Assembly: GCA_002633005.1 (NCBI GenBank)
Contig: NMRA01000029.1
Span: 1,593,796 to 1,657,795 of the forward strand
Direction of reading: 5' to 3'
Length of the DNA stretch: 64,000 nt
DNA from: Phoronis australis
Lineage: Eukaryota; Phoronida; Phoronidae
Position numbers and translations under genes: made by a program. Positions 24,144 through 39,100 of this stretch are shown in pieces (position 1 is the stretch's first letter; every line of letters starts with the position of its first letter). Below the pieces are notes generated by a model that saw nothing but the letters and a program-made list of their open reading frames with translations, did not search any database and was not told the DNA's origin.

Positions 24144-27100
24144 CTGAAAAAAAAACATTCCCGTTATTGCTTTGGACCCCGTATTCAGGCACATAGCAAA
24201 AGAGAACAGCGCGTCTCATCCTCTATGGAGTTTGATCAGCGCTCGTATAACTCATACATATTTAGCTCAACAAAGTGGTCTTGAAGACTAACCGTGAAGT
24301 CCCAGATTACAAAGTCTTTGAACTCTCCGTTGTAAGGGAACGCGTTGTTTTTTTGTTTTTTTTTTTGCCTCTTTTTAGTGTCATGTACATTTTCACGTTG
24401 AGGAATTTATTAGACATCCTCAAGAAAGTGGGCTGTGTTTGGTTCAAAATTAACACGACGAACTTGCTTTGCTCACTCGCTTCATATTTCCTCTCTTTGA
24501 CTTTGGCAAGTTTATACAACTTTCTCCCGTTGGAATTGAAACTGACAGCAAGGCAGTAATACCTCGCTGGCAATGGAAGGACAAATAAACAAATTTAGCC
24601 AAAAAACGAATACGAGAAAAATAAAGAACATGTGGAACTCCATAGGGTATATTTCAATAGTAATATGTTTCCTTGTTATGACTGTTGGACAAAAGCGACT
24701 GTATATTATATTGTATAATATTGTGCCCTGGTGTCTCAAACACAGTTTGCTTTAGAAGCTATTTCACCAAAATGGCGCCAATGTTTAAAATCTAATAAGT
24801 TTTGAAAAATCATCCGGAATTACCTCAATATCGTACTTGGTCACGTAGTCGAAGAGCTCTCTCAAGGCCGCCGGTTTGTTGAAGGTTTTGGGTACGTTCT
24901 GATAAACAAGGAGTGAAAACATTAGCTTAGTGACACAACAGCTGAGTGGTAACATGTAACACATGGAAAGAATTCGCAGAAATCTACACCTTTTGAGTGA
25001 CTGAAAACACATTAATTAGACACGTAATACGAGATTTTTTGTTAGAGAAATACTTTTCCTTGTGCCCTCGATAGACCTTACTAAGAATTTCTATCAATGG
25101 GCTCTCAAAATATAAGCCCACAGACTTTCTTGTGGGGCTATAATTAATGCTCCGCTAAATTACGTGTTGGCAAGTGTTAGTCGAGATAAGGCCTATTGAA
25201 GCAACAAATACCATATACCAGATCCTAGAAAAAAACGATCGATTTTCATGGACAATCAATTAAGCAAACGCGAACCATACATGTATCTTACTTTACCGGA
25301 CCCATTTTCATTTTATAAACCCCCTGTTCCTGGAAACAGCCTCCGAGCTTTTAAAGTGTTAGAAAGCCAGAAATTGTTATTGTTTTCATCAGTGTCATAG
25401 AACATAAATGATAAGATTTGATCACACAGCAGACACCCCTAATTATAATAACGTACTCTTGAGATGTCAACCATGGCAGAATGAATTTCCTGTTCACTTT
25501 GAGACGGTAGTTCCTGTACTCTGGCATAAAAGTTCTCAACGGATTTCTTGTACGATACAATGTCCTTGGCAAACAGGAGTTTGTTGGTTGGTGAATCCTG
25601 TAATACCCATTATACAAGTGAGACTGCCCCTAATTAATTCTTCAAAAACAAATTTAAACACACCTGAGACCAAGAGCACCATCACAATGCCAATACATTA
25701 AATATTTTGTACTGGCACGCTTGGTGTTTATTTAAAATAAAACTTAACATACTTGAAATGAAATACCTTATGAGAAATATTTGATTCAAACCACTTTGCG
25801 AAAGAAAAATGGAGTTTCAAAAGCGGAATATTTTCGGGTAAGTTGGTGTTTAAATAAACATTTCAGTTATGTCCAGAAAAATATACGAAAGATACCTTGC
25901 CAAGTCTCTGTTCGGCAGTTGAGCAAGAGTCCATGAAAGTCTGGGCAATGACTGAAAGACTCGAGTCGACAGTGGTGGACTTGTGAATGTCGAAGACAAA
26001 GTCAGGATTCTTGATGACGTTGACCCAGAATCGAAGGGGAAGACTGAAAATAAAAATACTGCGTTGTTTGTAATCATACTTCGGGAGTAATTTTAACTTC
26101 CAAATAATTCGAAAAATGGATTTAATTAAACCCAATAATTCAAGCTTTACGAAATGATTAATATATCAGACCGGAAAATGGTATTTGAACAATAAACGTA
26201 AGAGAGTTTATTGAGATTATTCAACGATTCCAATGAAAATGCATTCTCACGCAACAGCGATACATGTAACTTATTCGAGAATAACTATCGTATGTTGATA
26301 CATAGAGCCGTTGCCTATTTCAAGGATACGGATATTCGTACAATATACGTCTTTGCTACATTCAGAAGTCCAGAGAGTTGCCGGTCTGGATTTGTCTATC
26401 TGGTGCAACAAGAGCCATAATTACGTCTGAAGGGCCTACGCCAGACCAGAGGAGCTTCAAACTTTGAGCACAACAAAGCATATTTTTCAATTCATGTAAA
26501 AGCAAAACACAAGAACAAGTCAGTATAAATACTTTTAAAATTGTATTTTGGGCTTCAGCAATGTCAGTGTTTGAGTTGAATTAATTGTACTCGTATTAGC
26601 GGAGCTAACATAGGTGTACAAATTCGGAATTCTGATATTCGTTTATCACGTGGAACTAACAGTAGGGTTGGAGCCCAGAATTTAAATTCTAGTGGTAGGC
26701 CAGGCTTGGGGGTACTTTTGAGGTAGGCGTTTCACGTATTCTCAATGAATCTGGTTTGTTTGTATTTTTGAACATGTTGGAAATGAGAATAACGAATAGT
26801 TCAGCTGCAGCTGTCATACCTTTTTCAAGATGGCCACCCCCATTTTCATTGGAGCGTGAAGCAACTTTGAAATTCGGCTGCGATTTCAGGTAGCCCTGAA
26901 GCAGATTTGACAGCACTTTTTGACATCATTTTTGTTATCTATAGCAAACTGACTTTCAGAGTGTAATGCTGGCTTATGTTGTGCATGGCCTGGGAAATGT
27001 TAATTTTGAGGTGTTTTGCCAGTTTTATCTTACTTTTTTAAGCAGGAGTGAAAGGGCCAGATATACATGTACATGTAAAAAACATCACAAACTTTCTGTA

Positions 27101-30100
27101 ACCATTGTTATGTGTGAAACTAGTCAAAAAGTTTCATTCTTGCATAAGATTTTTGACATAGTGAAGAGAAGGTCCATTGATGTGTGTTCTGCCAGGTCAT
27201 GCCAGTGAGACTGTTCTGTGCCTCCTCACCTGTTACTTTTCCACGTGTATACTACTTCCGGATCCGTAATGCCATGCTGTTTGGCTGACTCATCCAGAAA
27301 GTCAAACAAATATTTGATCGCTGGAGGGAGCTGCTGGTCCACTCGTAAAATACTTTGGATGAAGTCATCAACAAATTGTTGAAGGGTACCCTGCGAAACA
27401 TGATTAAATTAAAAAACTTACTGTTGCATCAGAATACCTCGGGCGGGCTACTAATCTCAAATAACCCCTCGGAGGTTTTCCATATCTGAGCACGTTCGAG
27501 ATTGAAAAAGAACACAAAATTGGGCTACTTTCAAAATGCTAATTAGCGGGTGATATTCAATGTCATAGTGCCTGTTTTTAATGACAATATCCAGTAATAT
27601 GCCAAGAAACCATGACACATGGGTTGAATGGACAATTAATCGATTGTTTGACATTTCCGAACATTAACCAGGATATTCTACATGACAATCCCATATGTAC
27701 AAAACGGCTACATTGTGCGTACAGTGGCACTTGCATTTAATTAAAAGCAGCAGCGACATCAAGAATTCACATGTGATCAAAGGTTAAATTGTACCATACT
27801 AACTTATACCAGCATGTAAGGGTCCAGAAATTGTTGGGCATCCGGACCAGTAAGTGCAGAAAAAAATATTCAAGTTCGCTATGAGTAGGCCTATGTCATA
27901 CCTTTGTAGAAAGAAGCCTGGTCAGAAATATTTCAGATATCACCCTAGACTCGTCCCTTTGCATCATGTCGTCCGTCTTCACTAAATGCCAGCATTTATT
28001 GCTTCTTTCTTCATTCATTGTGAGCGTCACCATATCGGCGTCAGAAACAGCTAGAAAGTAACAGTAGTGAAAATGTATATCCCTAGAACGCAAAATTACT
28101 CAAAATCGCCCACTTATACTGGAAATGAATCAGGTGGTCGACGGCGAATCTAGCGGCAGAAGATACCAATGAGCTTCCCAAGGTCCACAATTTAATGATC
28201 TGAAACAACCAAAATGATAGCTTCACGTATTTAAAACACGATTTTATTTTCAAAGTCCACAAATAACAAAACAATTTAATAAAGGTGTATTTTCACGTAT
28301 CGCGTTCAGGAAAGAAAGCCATGCTTACAGTGCGTAAATCATGGAAATTAATGATTAAAAATCACCAATCACTCAAAATCGAGCATATGCAGACTCATAC
28401 TATTAAATTCACCAAACCAAAGTTGTTTGCTTTCCAGATGTTTCATAGAGACATGCGGAATTTAAATTAATAAATGCAGGTTGTTACCAGTTTGCGTTTC
28501 TGCATTATTGCTGTGTTGTTTAGACACGACAGCAAATTGGGAGTTGTCGGGTACTTTGTAGTGTTTCAGCGTGTTTAGTTTCTTCCAGCCATCCTCAACA
28601 ACGGCTGTGACGTCATCGTCTGATAAAGTAAGATGTCCACCCCGACCGTGCCTCCATTCTGTAGGAAATATTTGAAGGTTTCATCAATATTTTGTCGATT
28701 AACTCATATGCGCAGGACCCATTATAATAATTTGAGCTCGATATCGAACTCAAAGTTATCTTTGACTATTCCATTTCATTTCAGCACGAACAAAGATCTA
28801 TGATTTTGTGCTCCAGTGCATTGATTGGACTCATTTCCTACTCATACTTTGCACCTGATGACTCGATCATTTAAGTTAGATTCTGAATTTTCAACTTTCG
28901 TGATTTTACTGAAGATTTACGTAGAATGTCCTGGTCATCTAGTTCGACTTTGGACAAGACATTCCAGAGTTTCGGCAATACTATACCCTAGCACATAAAA
29001 TCAACAGTATCTTGTGTGTTGTCATGGATAATTTCGAGTTTTAATTCAGTTTGAATGAAACGATTAAACCCGGACCCGGATGTTAATGAAGAAAAATATT
29101 TTGGGCACCGTTCCCCAGATATTAGGATCTCGTGAAAAGGAAAAATCACGAGTCTTCTCTGGATCTTGCCTCGGTCAGTTTATTCAAGTAAAGCACGTGA
29201 TCAAACTGATTAGCTCGAAAATGTGTTAGGTCTACCATACGAAACCCTGCTTTAAGTTAAGCGAGTGTTTTGTTTTGACATAGTATAGAACAAAATTTTA
29301 ATAAGTGTGAGACAACCTTTTAAAAATACAGTGCTAAAGTTGGCATTTCTGTAGCTGTGAACCAAAAAATAATACTTGAGAGAATCTCCTGTCTAAATGA
29401 TGCGATTACCTGTTTAGCACCTCTTACCAAGGTCGGTGTCCAGTGAAGAAATTCGCTCGGAATACGCGGTATTCTTGTAAATGGCGTCCAACAATTTCTC
29501 TTTAACTTGGGTTATTGTGTCACAATCAAGAACCTTCACATCCGGAATAGTGTCCTCATTGTCCAACATTATTTCTACAGACTAGGAAATAAGACGAAAG
29601 ATCATCATGCGCCCCTTGACCAGGGCTGCTCACCATAGGGTTATAGCCCCCCCCCTCCCCCCCACACACACTTACATGTATATGACAACCCGACTTCATT
29701 CAAAATGTACCTAGAATTCTGTTAAAAAACACGGATTTTGGAATACCGCAGTGATTTCTGGCAGATATACTTTAAATTATGGGGATTTCGTAGTCAGTCT
29801 TTTACAAACGTGGTAAGCAATTTTATGTTGTATCACGAGTGAACAATTAATGGTTCATAGTGATGAGGAAATTACAATTGCACATCAGTATCAAAGCTTA
29901 TTAAACCTTGTCACGTTGTGGAAGACCATAATGTTCAAATAAGATTATTGATCTAAGGAAGTACATCACAAAAAATCTCAGTCAATTTTAGAATTGACGA
30001 GACACGAGAAAGACAAATAATCTATACCCAGGAAAAACCTACCAGAGTGAGAGGCTCAATTTTCTCCAATAGAAGCCTGTTCTCAGCCAACGAGTATCGA

Positions 30101-33100
30101 GCGTCCCCTGTTATTGCATCAACGGGTCCCTTCTGTATCTGATGCTTCACCGACGTGAACATGATGAACAATGCCTGACCAGAGGACCCCTACAGTAAAG
30201 CAGTCAGTAACATTTGTACTACCTGCTACAACGTCACACATCCTCGACGCCTGAGGCCAGTTCCGTGAAAACAGACTTAAAATGATACCAAACGCGGTGT
30301 TAGCCAAATAATTTATATTAAAAATAGCGTTTTCGTCTAGATCTCTGAAAAAATAATGCTCTGTAACCTTCGACAGCAGTCAAATGTATCGAGCAAATTT
30401 GAAAATTTGTTAAAATTTCTGCTAAATCGGTAAGGGAGACCCACGCACGTTTCATGAATATTTTAGTGAAAGTCGACCGACCAAGAACAAAAATTCCTGT
30501 ATGTGACACATTTGGGTATGTTCACTCAAACCACCATCGAACAAACAAGGTGGAGTTCAGGTCAAATTGTCGTCTACTTGGAATGACAGTATACACGAGG
30601 TTGGTAAACGGACGATATCCCATGAGAAAGCAAGAGACGGCGGTAAACGCCAGTCTACAGCACCATCTTTCCTTTGAAGGGGCGTGATGCCTCCGAGGTT
30701 CTAGGTGTTTAATTATGTGAGCATTGTCTATCAGACCAGATTCAATTCGATTTTTCTATGCCCCACTTAACAATTGTTGACAAATCTTTTGCTAAGTAAT
30801 AATAAGCGTGTCAAAGTCTATAAATAATTTCTAGAATCCCCGGTAAAGTCACCATGATCCGATCCCCCACTGATCACATTATTCCTCTAAAAAGTGATGC
30901 AATCACACGGACTATTCTTTATGTATGAGAGACCTACATGTATTCAATACACAAGACCACGTCTAGTGTCAAGTGGCGCTTTCAACAAGAGACAGTTACG
31001 AATGTCAAGTTCGTTTGTTTTTTATAAGATAACAAAGGCATAAAGAAACACTTACCTGCATATACTCGTACATGCATATGGATAACCAGTGGGTCAACAT
31101 TTTCTCCACCACTGACTCCGTCCGTCGTAGTAACAGTTTGGCGCGCTTCTGCTCAACACATCGTTCAATAAGCTCTCCCAGCAAAGTCTTCAAAATCTCT
31201 GTTGCGTACTCCATTCGATCCGCCAGAACAACCATTAAAAGTGAAGCGACATTAGACTTGTCTCTGACACCGAACGTTTTTTGTTCTTCTAATGTCCGTA
31301 TCAATTTGAGGAGAAAATGGTTATTCAGTAGTAGCTGACCAAATTGGTCCATACCACGATATTTGGTTTGGTCTTCATCCTAAAATTAATTAGAATGACT
31401 AATTATACGAAATCCTAATCATCTGAATAATTTTTATTTCTTGAATGAAGAGATTGTATGGTCATGCCTAAACTTCCTCCTGGTATTATCGCAACGAGAA
31501 CTAGTAAGAAATGTTCAGCAAGTAAAGCCGAGATAGGAGCAGAAAGCAGCCTCAAGCACCGGGACATCATTGGTCCTACTTGCGCAGAGAAACGGGCTGG
31601 AAACGTTGACACGACAGAGTTAGTCATGTGTTGTCCAACATGTGAGAAGTCAAATGGTGCAACGGATTATAATAAAAAATAAAAGCGGTGCAGATGGGTA
31701 ACCTGGACAAGGTGAGAGACCCACAGCAGGGAGTTAATGCGGTCTGAATTACAGAGAATAGAATTTTTGAGAATAAAGTTTCTACTTAGGTCGGTGTACA
31801 ACCTGTTACAAACACTTTCTAACTTGTGCTGATGGCGTCTGACAGAGCAATCAGAGGCCACTATGTGAAGGAAGTGTAGTGTTGAGGCATGTGTCATAAT
31901 CCTGTTGTGTACCTGTCTCGCACGGTAGATACACAGGTTAATGGGACTGTGAGACATTCTGGAGAAGGCAAAAACTTACCAATCAACCTAGTGTGAGAAG
32001 CTTATCGTTCGACTGACCAACTTAAAAAACAATGTGAAGCTCCGCATCAATATTCAGGATTGTGTAGAATAAAAAGAGACGAAAGCAGATATTGAAAGAC
32101 GACTGACATTTGTCTTTTTTCCAGCAGGTAAAGGAAACAGCTTGTAAAGGTATTTTTAACTGGCTTATGGGAATAGGCGATTTCAAGAACATCTGAAAGG
32201 AAGAAGACGATTTATGCTGAGCTGAAATAGGAAGTCCAAACCAAGAGTTGGTTGTCATGGACTTTCCCTGACCAGGTTGGTACAGATCTCTGTATAGCAA
32301 CAAGCTGTAGTGCGGGCACCATGTTGGTTACGGTGGTGCACTGCAAGCATCTTCTGATGGGAAGTGGCTTGGCTTGTCACTGTCGGCTTACAACCAAGAT
32401 TCCGTATCAGGCTTAGGAATTGAAACGGCCGCCGGCGGGTGATGACAGGGGTAATGTTGTCAGATGATTATGCAAATAACATTGCTCTGTTCAAAATATA
32501 CCACTCTGATCAACGGAACCCTCTGTCCCGTTTATGTTCTCCTTATTCGGGGTGTGATTCATGTACATGTATATATTATCAGAAAAGAAAATTGATTTAA
32601 TTCTATAATGTTTACCGAAATTTTGTACAGATACGAGTCAACGCAGGCAGTCTGTATAGAGATAAACAATATCTCCGTGTATACTGGTTTAACCTAGGCC
32701 TCCTAATACAAAGAGGCAATGGAGAATGATCACTTAAAGCGAAGCTAAACTTTTGCATCCTGTCAAAAGAGAAGTTTTGATTTAGGTCACATACGATTGA
32801 CAAGTTGGTCTTGTCTTGCTCCTTACACAGATTGCAATTGATTTTTGGGCTCGATAGGATCTGAAAAGTTCCTTATTTTGTCACAGTGAGGTCGTAAAAT
32901 GCCACCTAACGTGACCTGAAAATTAAGGATCTTGGCTTAAAGAAATAACGACCTGTCAGTTACGATAGCTGCTTCATCAATAATATTTTACTTTTCTATT
33001 CAATTTTTTGCCGTTTTGAATTAACCGAAATTCATCATCAGTTTTGTTATGCCACCTTTTCAGGTATTTCAAACTTTGATTGGCCCAAACACATTTTCCG

Positions 33101-36100
33101 TACGATTTCTGTCTTATGGCAGTATTGTATTTCTCGTAGCTAACCTAGCATTTAGCTGTGAAGATGAAGGTCTACTTTATCCACATTTACCTTATGCAGA
33201 GCAGGGTGATTCGAATTTCCAGGAAATAGTACTTTGTCAATGTATGTTTTGAAGTCGAGGAATGGAATTCCAGAAGTCACAAGGTCACTTGTCAAGTCGC
33301 TCATGTCTGTCTGGAGCTCTGCGAAGGCTGCAACAAATATGGAACACTCTTAGCAATGAGCTGGATACACGTGTTTGAAAAGAGTAATCCAATTCAGAAG
33401 GTGTAGGTAAGTGCCAATACGATAAATTAATACAAAACTGTAACCGTAACGCTATGAACTTGAGGACGTCTTTCATAAAAGACACTGATTTTCAAACTTT
33501 GAAAATATACCATAATATCCTGGAAACTGACATTTTCATCATCCAATAACTTTTCACAAGTTAATGTCTCACTTTAAGCTACAACAAATGATATTGTGCC
33601 CGTTCTTGTGAGTTCTTTGTCAGAGCTACATGTTGAAATTTACATGTATCTCAGGCAGTAGGATCAACGTTAGATTCCCATGAACTTTTTCAGGGCTCTG
33701 AAAGCTGAACAATACGCTTCAATATCTTTACCAACTTGCACAACGACAGAATCGTGAATCTCTATTGCTTCTATGTCTAGCATCCTTACCCAGTCTACAT
33801 TCATCTCGGACATTACTCTCAAGTGTTTCCAATTGTATTTGCATCTTCTTATAGTTCCTCTGCTCCTTGTGGGATCTCCGGCGGAAGAACACGACGAGGA
33901 TGACGATGATGATCAACGGAACTGTTATACCGACCACAACGCCGCCAATGGTTCCAGGGCTAAGTCCATACGTATAGTAACGTACTTTGCCAACTACGAA
34001 CTCCAGGTTTCCAACGCGAACCTGTGCATATTTTAATTGTCGAGCTTCAAGCTGCTATCAATCCACGTTGAGTAAAATTACCAAACAAGAACCCAGGATC
34101 ATATCTCAATGATATCTGCATTACTTTATATAACTTTTTTGAAATGGAAACGGCGTTACCGCAGCAACAGTCAATGTAAAAGCAGGAGCCGGTCAATATG
34201 GGAAATTATTGACTCCAAAATGTTGTACTTCACAATCTGTACAAATCATGCAATAACGTTTGATAAAGACAATGCTTGGTGCATGAAATGACCAGTCCGG
34301 TAAGTTCGATTTTTTTCGAAAGCACTAACGAAACGCCACTGATCGTCTAAGATCAGAAATATCATTTAAATTGACTAGGAATGAAACATTAAGTTTTTAC
34401 TCAGGTGTGCACCTCAAATATAGGGCTCAAGTGCGAATTTCGATTGCATACCGTGTTGCTTGCGTAATCTAGCAGAGAATTGTCTTGAGTTCGCATGAAA
34501 GGTAAGAACAGAAAATATAACAAATATGTAAACGTTCGATTCCTAATTAAAATTTATATCTATATTCTCTTTTTAATCGTTAAATATCAGCTGCAACACC
34601 AGTGTTCAGCATATCCATTTTGTTTTATACAACGACTAAACATGTGACCACAGCCACCCTATTACGCTATAGCACCACGTTTTTTCTGTTGGTCCACACA
34701 AAACAAAACTCACGTTGATATCTTCTGAAATTGTCAAATGAGCTAAATCAAACCTAAAACATGTATGAAAGGACGCGTCGTTCTTCGTACCGTGACCGTT
34801 GGCAGCACATCATTACTCCATTGACCGTCTTTGTCGATACCCTGTGGCTGTTTCTCAGGAGCTGTGCAGACCATTTCCATTTTTGCCAATGCCGTGACAT
34901 TACAAGCATCATTTCCAATCCTAACAATGACTTCACCTTCAGAGGTGGCCAGGTTAAGGTTTTTTCCCTGAAATAATTCCCAAATATCACGAATTCAAAC
35001 GTGGTTGTGTGCGCTAGTTTTGCTCTTTCCAGTGACATGCTCGGCGAGGAAAGTTATTTTCTCAGTTGAATCCCAGTGCGACTTTGAATCGGGAATCGTT
35101 GCGGTCCCACTGAAGTGCTCTTCCGGCTGACTCAAGGCCCACTTGAAAAGGTGAGCAATTTTATACCTCTGGACAAAAAATATTTCTAGAGAAAACCAAA
35201 GTGTAGAGGCATGGCAATATTCCAGTGGTTTACTTTTTTGCAAATATTGATGGGGACCATTTTACGGTTTTACACGGGCTCTATTACACGATGAGTCTGT
35301 TTTTTCAATGAATACGTTAATCATACACGTACATGTAGGCAATATCCCGTATATTATTGGCTGATAACTTGCGCTCTTACCGTAATAATCAACTGTGACT
35401 CTTTTAATTCTTTAAATTTCTCTGAGAATTTGAAGAACTCAGGGTTGGCGACGAATGTCATAGAAGAGGATACATTAGGGAAATTATCTTCCATGTTTCT
35501 TACAGCTGTCACGTTGTCCATGATGAATCCAATCTTTAGATCATTGCCAGACGCGTCAGGCGGTACATTTGGACACAAGCAAATCATAAGAGTGTCGTTG
35601 TGACGGTGGCAAGCCTTTAAGACACGATGCAAGAGGTTAGTCAATGGTTAACTACAAAGTTACTTTCAAGGAAAAGGAAGACATGAGAAATGATGAAAAA
35701 ATGAAGGATGTTAGCTTTGCAAGCATGGGCTTCTGTTTGTCTACTTTCTTAATATAGGACACTTAGCACTACAAGCTCGGTCTCAGTTTGTTCCTTACTT
35801 AGAGTGGACGTAATTTATTGGTTTGGGATCAATTGATAATCAATAGCGGATTTGCAGCGACGCCATATTGAAATTAGGTTAAAATGGTGCATTGTGGGTG
35901 CTGTGGTCAAGATTCAGAAAGCGGCCATAGTAACAAGCATAATACGCGGTATGAGCGCGAAGAAAACTTATGGCGGATACATTTGTTGTAATCTTGGCTG
36001 CTTCAAAAACAACAGGAGAGATAAAAATCTGAATTTTTATGTGTTTCCTGCAAACCAAGAACTTCGTGAAAAATGGATAAACAACATTAGGAGAGCTGGG

Positions 36101-39100
36101 AGTAAGGGGAGATTTAGCGCATTCAAACCAACGCGGGGCCATCTAGTAGGCAACACTTAGCCCCTCGGTTGGCCATATAGGGGCTACAATATTTCCATTC
36201 GCTTTCTGTACTCATTTCGTTACTTCAGTGTATTTTAAACGGGCCGTGACCGGATTTGGGTTACCGATTTCGAGTTTTTACCTCGTCAAAAATACATTCT
36301 ATACTTAAAACTATCCGATCAAAAACGCTTACTTTCATCATTGGTTCTTTCTACTTTTATACATATCTTTGATGAAGCTTAGTTGTGAGAATTAAGTTGA
36401 CTTTGGCGAAGAATTACAACTCAACTTTTTTGATTGCCGTTAATTTTATCACCGCGTGCGCGATAACCACAAAGCATGTCACCTGAATCACGTGAGTTAG
36501 GCAAAGGTTAGCGCGAGACTGAGCGAAGCGCGTGACGCTAGCGTGCGACACTTGTAAAATAGCATGAGAAGGTATCGGGTGAAACTTGTAAGATGTGTGT
36601 CCCTTGGATTTTTTTTTTCGTCAACATGCGTAATTTCACGTAACTTCCTCAAAATGGCCCACCAGGTAACTGAGAGACAGATTTTCATCGATTTGTTGAA
36701 GTTTTGCTGACTAAATTGTATCCAGAGTCGTGGTATGTGTTAATTATAACTCCGTGTTCCTATATGTATTGATTTTATTTGCTGTATTTTGAAATGAGTA
36801 ACTTTTTGTGAGGATGTACTATCACCCCTGAATGCCTGCGGCATCCAGTGCGATGTAATTGCCTATGGACCATCGTGTGTGCAGCTAACATTTTCCTGGT
36901 GGAAAAAAGACGCATGAGAACAACATTCCGACGGAGTTTCCTCTTAAAATTAACGTCTCTAGCATATCCACGGCGAAAGCTACAAAAGTTTAGCAACCCA
37001 AGAACTCTCAACTTGTCTGAAACCGGAGGGGATTTCGAAATCAACGCCGATAGCCCCAATACTGAACATGACGACAGTCGTGCCCTCGGTCACACGGTCA
37101 CTGATCATAGCTTCGCTGTATTTACAAACGAGAGAGAGGACTTGCTTGGTATTATAAAGCAAAAAAATGAAACATGGTTTTTAGTTTGCAAATCACTCCA
37201 ACTGCACACACTATCCAGCCCCCTCAAGACAAGCCTGACCACAAGCTATCCCATGAGCCTTCGCGCAGGAAGTAACTCGCACATGCGCAATGCGTAGTTC
37301 GTTTGCGCTGCAAATCCGCTATTGCTTGTCATTTCATGCTGGATATATATGTACAGCCTCTACGCGGCAACGAAATGTCACATTATTCGCATCTCCGAAC
37401 TTATCTAATTTCTAGTTTTAGAAAGGACTAGGTCCAGTGAAGTAGTGGTAAATTAGAGATAAGTAGGCGCCCAAAGCCCACCGTATCCTTTTGAGCACTG
37501 GACGTACATGTAACTTACGGTGCGTAGGCGCTACGTTCAAATGCCACAATGTGGTTGGCGGCGCCTACGTGCGCCTACGCCCCGCTACAGCACTGACTAT
37601 TAATAATTAATTGCAGGCGGTCTGATACACGTTGTACCAGAGGTGCGCAGGCCGCGCATGTAGGCCCATTGCACTGATCACCTAGAACTACTTTTGTGCT
37701 TTATTAATATATAGTTAAAACCGAGCTGGGGAGCTACAAACCTGACTCAAGGGTCTAGCAGTGTGGCCCACAACCTCGAGAAAAGAACTTGGTCACCTAT
37801 TTTATCGCAAATGGCCACACTGCCTCCTCACAGCACTGACTTCGTCAAGACCACTAAATCGTCTAAATCAACATTTTTTTATGATTTGGAGGCAAAAACT
37901 ACATAGAAGTTTGAAAAGTTTTTCATTTCTTTCAAATGAATTCCACAACGAAATCCATATAACGTCAGCTTCACACACAATAACAAGTCATTGTCAACAA
38001 CGTTGAGACGTTCTGAGACCATCAAATTCGTGCGTTAAAAATCTGTGAACAGCTTATCAACGCATGCCATTTGCACTTCAGGTAATTACCAATATACAGT
38101 CGAACCCACGCGTTCAGACATAAATGTTTCTATAACTTGGCGCTTGCTTAACTCACCGCTTTCCATGAATTCCCGCCGTCATTTCTCACGAACAAAATTG
38201 GCTCCTGAATGGACGCGAAACTTGTTCCAGTAACTGTGATTTTTCTGCCTCCTCTGTGATAAAAATGAAATAGAAAGGATATGAGGATTTTGAAATGGGT
38301 GCACTGATGGATAACACGCGTATTGTAGATTAATAACAGAGACTGAACCCTTAAATCCTACAAAGACATCTGTAAACACGATACCCGGGATCGCGTCACA
38401 CTGCTAGTCCCAACTGAGGGAACAAATTCAGTCACGTCGTGATCTCACGCCATCAGATTAGCACATAACACCCATAACACCCATTTATTTGAAAGGAGTT
38501 TACGGAATTCCTGATTAGTCGACTACCATCGCCTTCGTCGTCTCAAGTTGCTCTTGGTCCATGCTACAAGAGGTATGCTGCTTCGGCACGGTCGTCACAA
38601 TTCTCTTATTGTCACCCATCCTTCAACTGCTGTTGAGCGCTCATTGAACCCGACAGCGACATCTGGGCTTGAATGTTTGTCCCGTCCGTTGCTTGACCAG
38701 CGTTTATAAGTTGCGGATCGTGATTCCTCCACTTCCCAGGTCCTTCCATTTCGTCTTGTTGCTATGAAAATCTCAAATCTTTTCCACAAACATCGGCCAT
38801 TTTACAATATGTCACATGTGTCTAGCAAAATACCTTATCTTCATTCTCGGGGAACTTCAAAATTGTCATATACAATGTATATACCATGTAGGAAGAGAAA
38901 AAAACAGCTTCTTATTTAATTTGAAATTTTCTAATCTAGTAAAATTTAAAAGATTTAACAGAATCACCTCGTAACAGCACAACAGCGAGGAAATTTGTTT
39001 ACTACTTATCCGAGGTCAAATGTTACGGAGCTGTCACTCGAAATCGAATCTCCCGCCGGGCACAGAGCAGCTCCGGATGTAGCCTCAGTCCATTCATTCA

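Noticed and set aside
36848-37297. 149-codon plus-strand frame inside the third THAP element
   Set aside because: No domain recognised and no evidence that it is spliced to the THAP ORF; not called as a gene.
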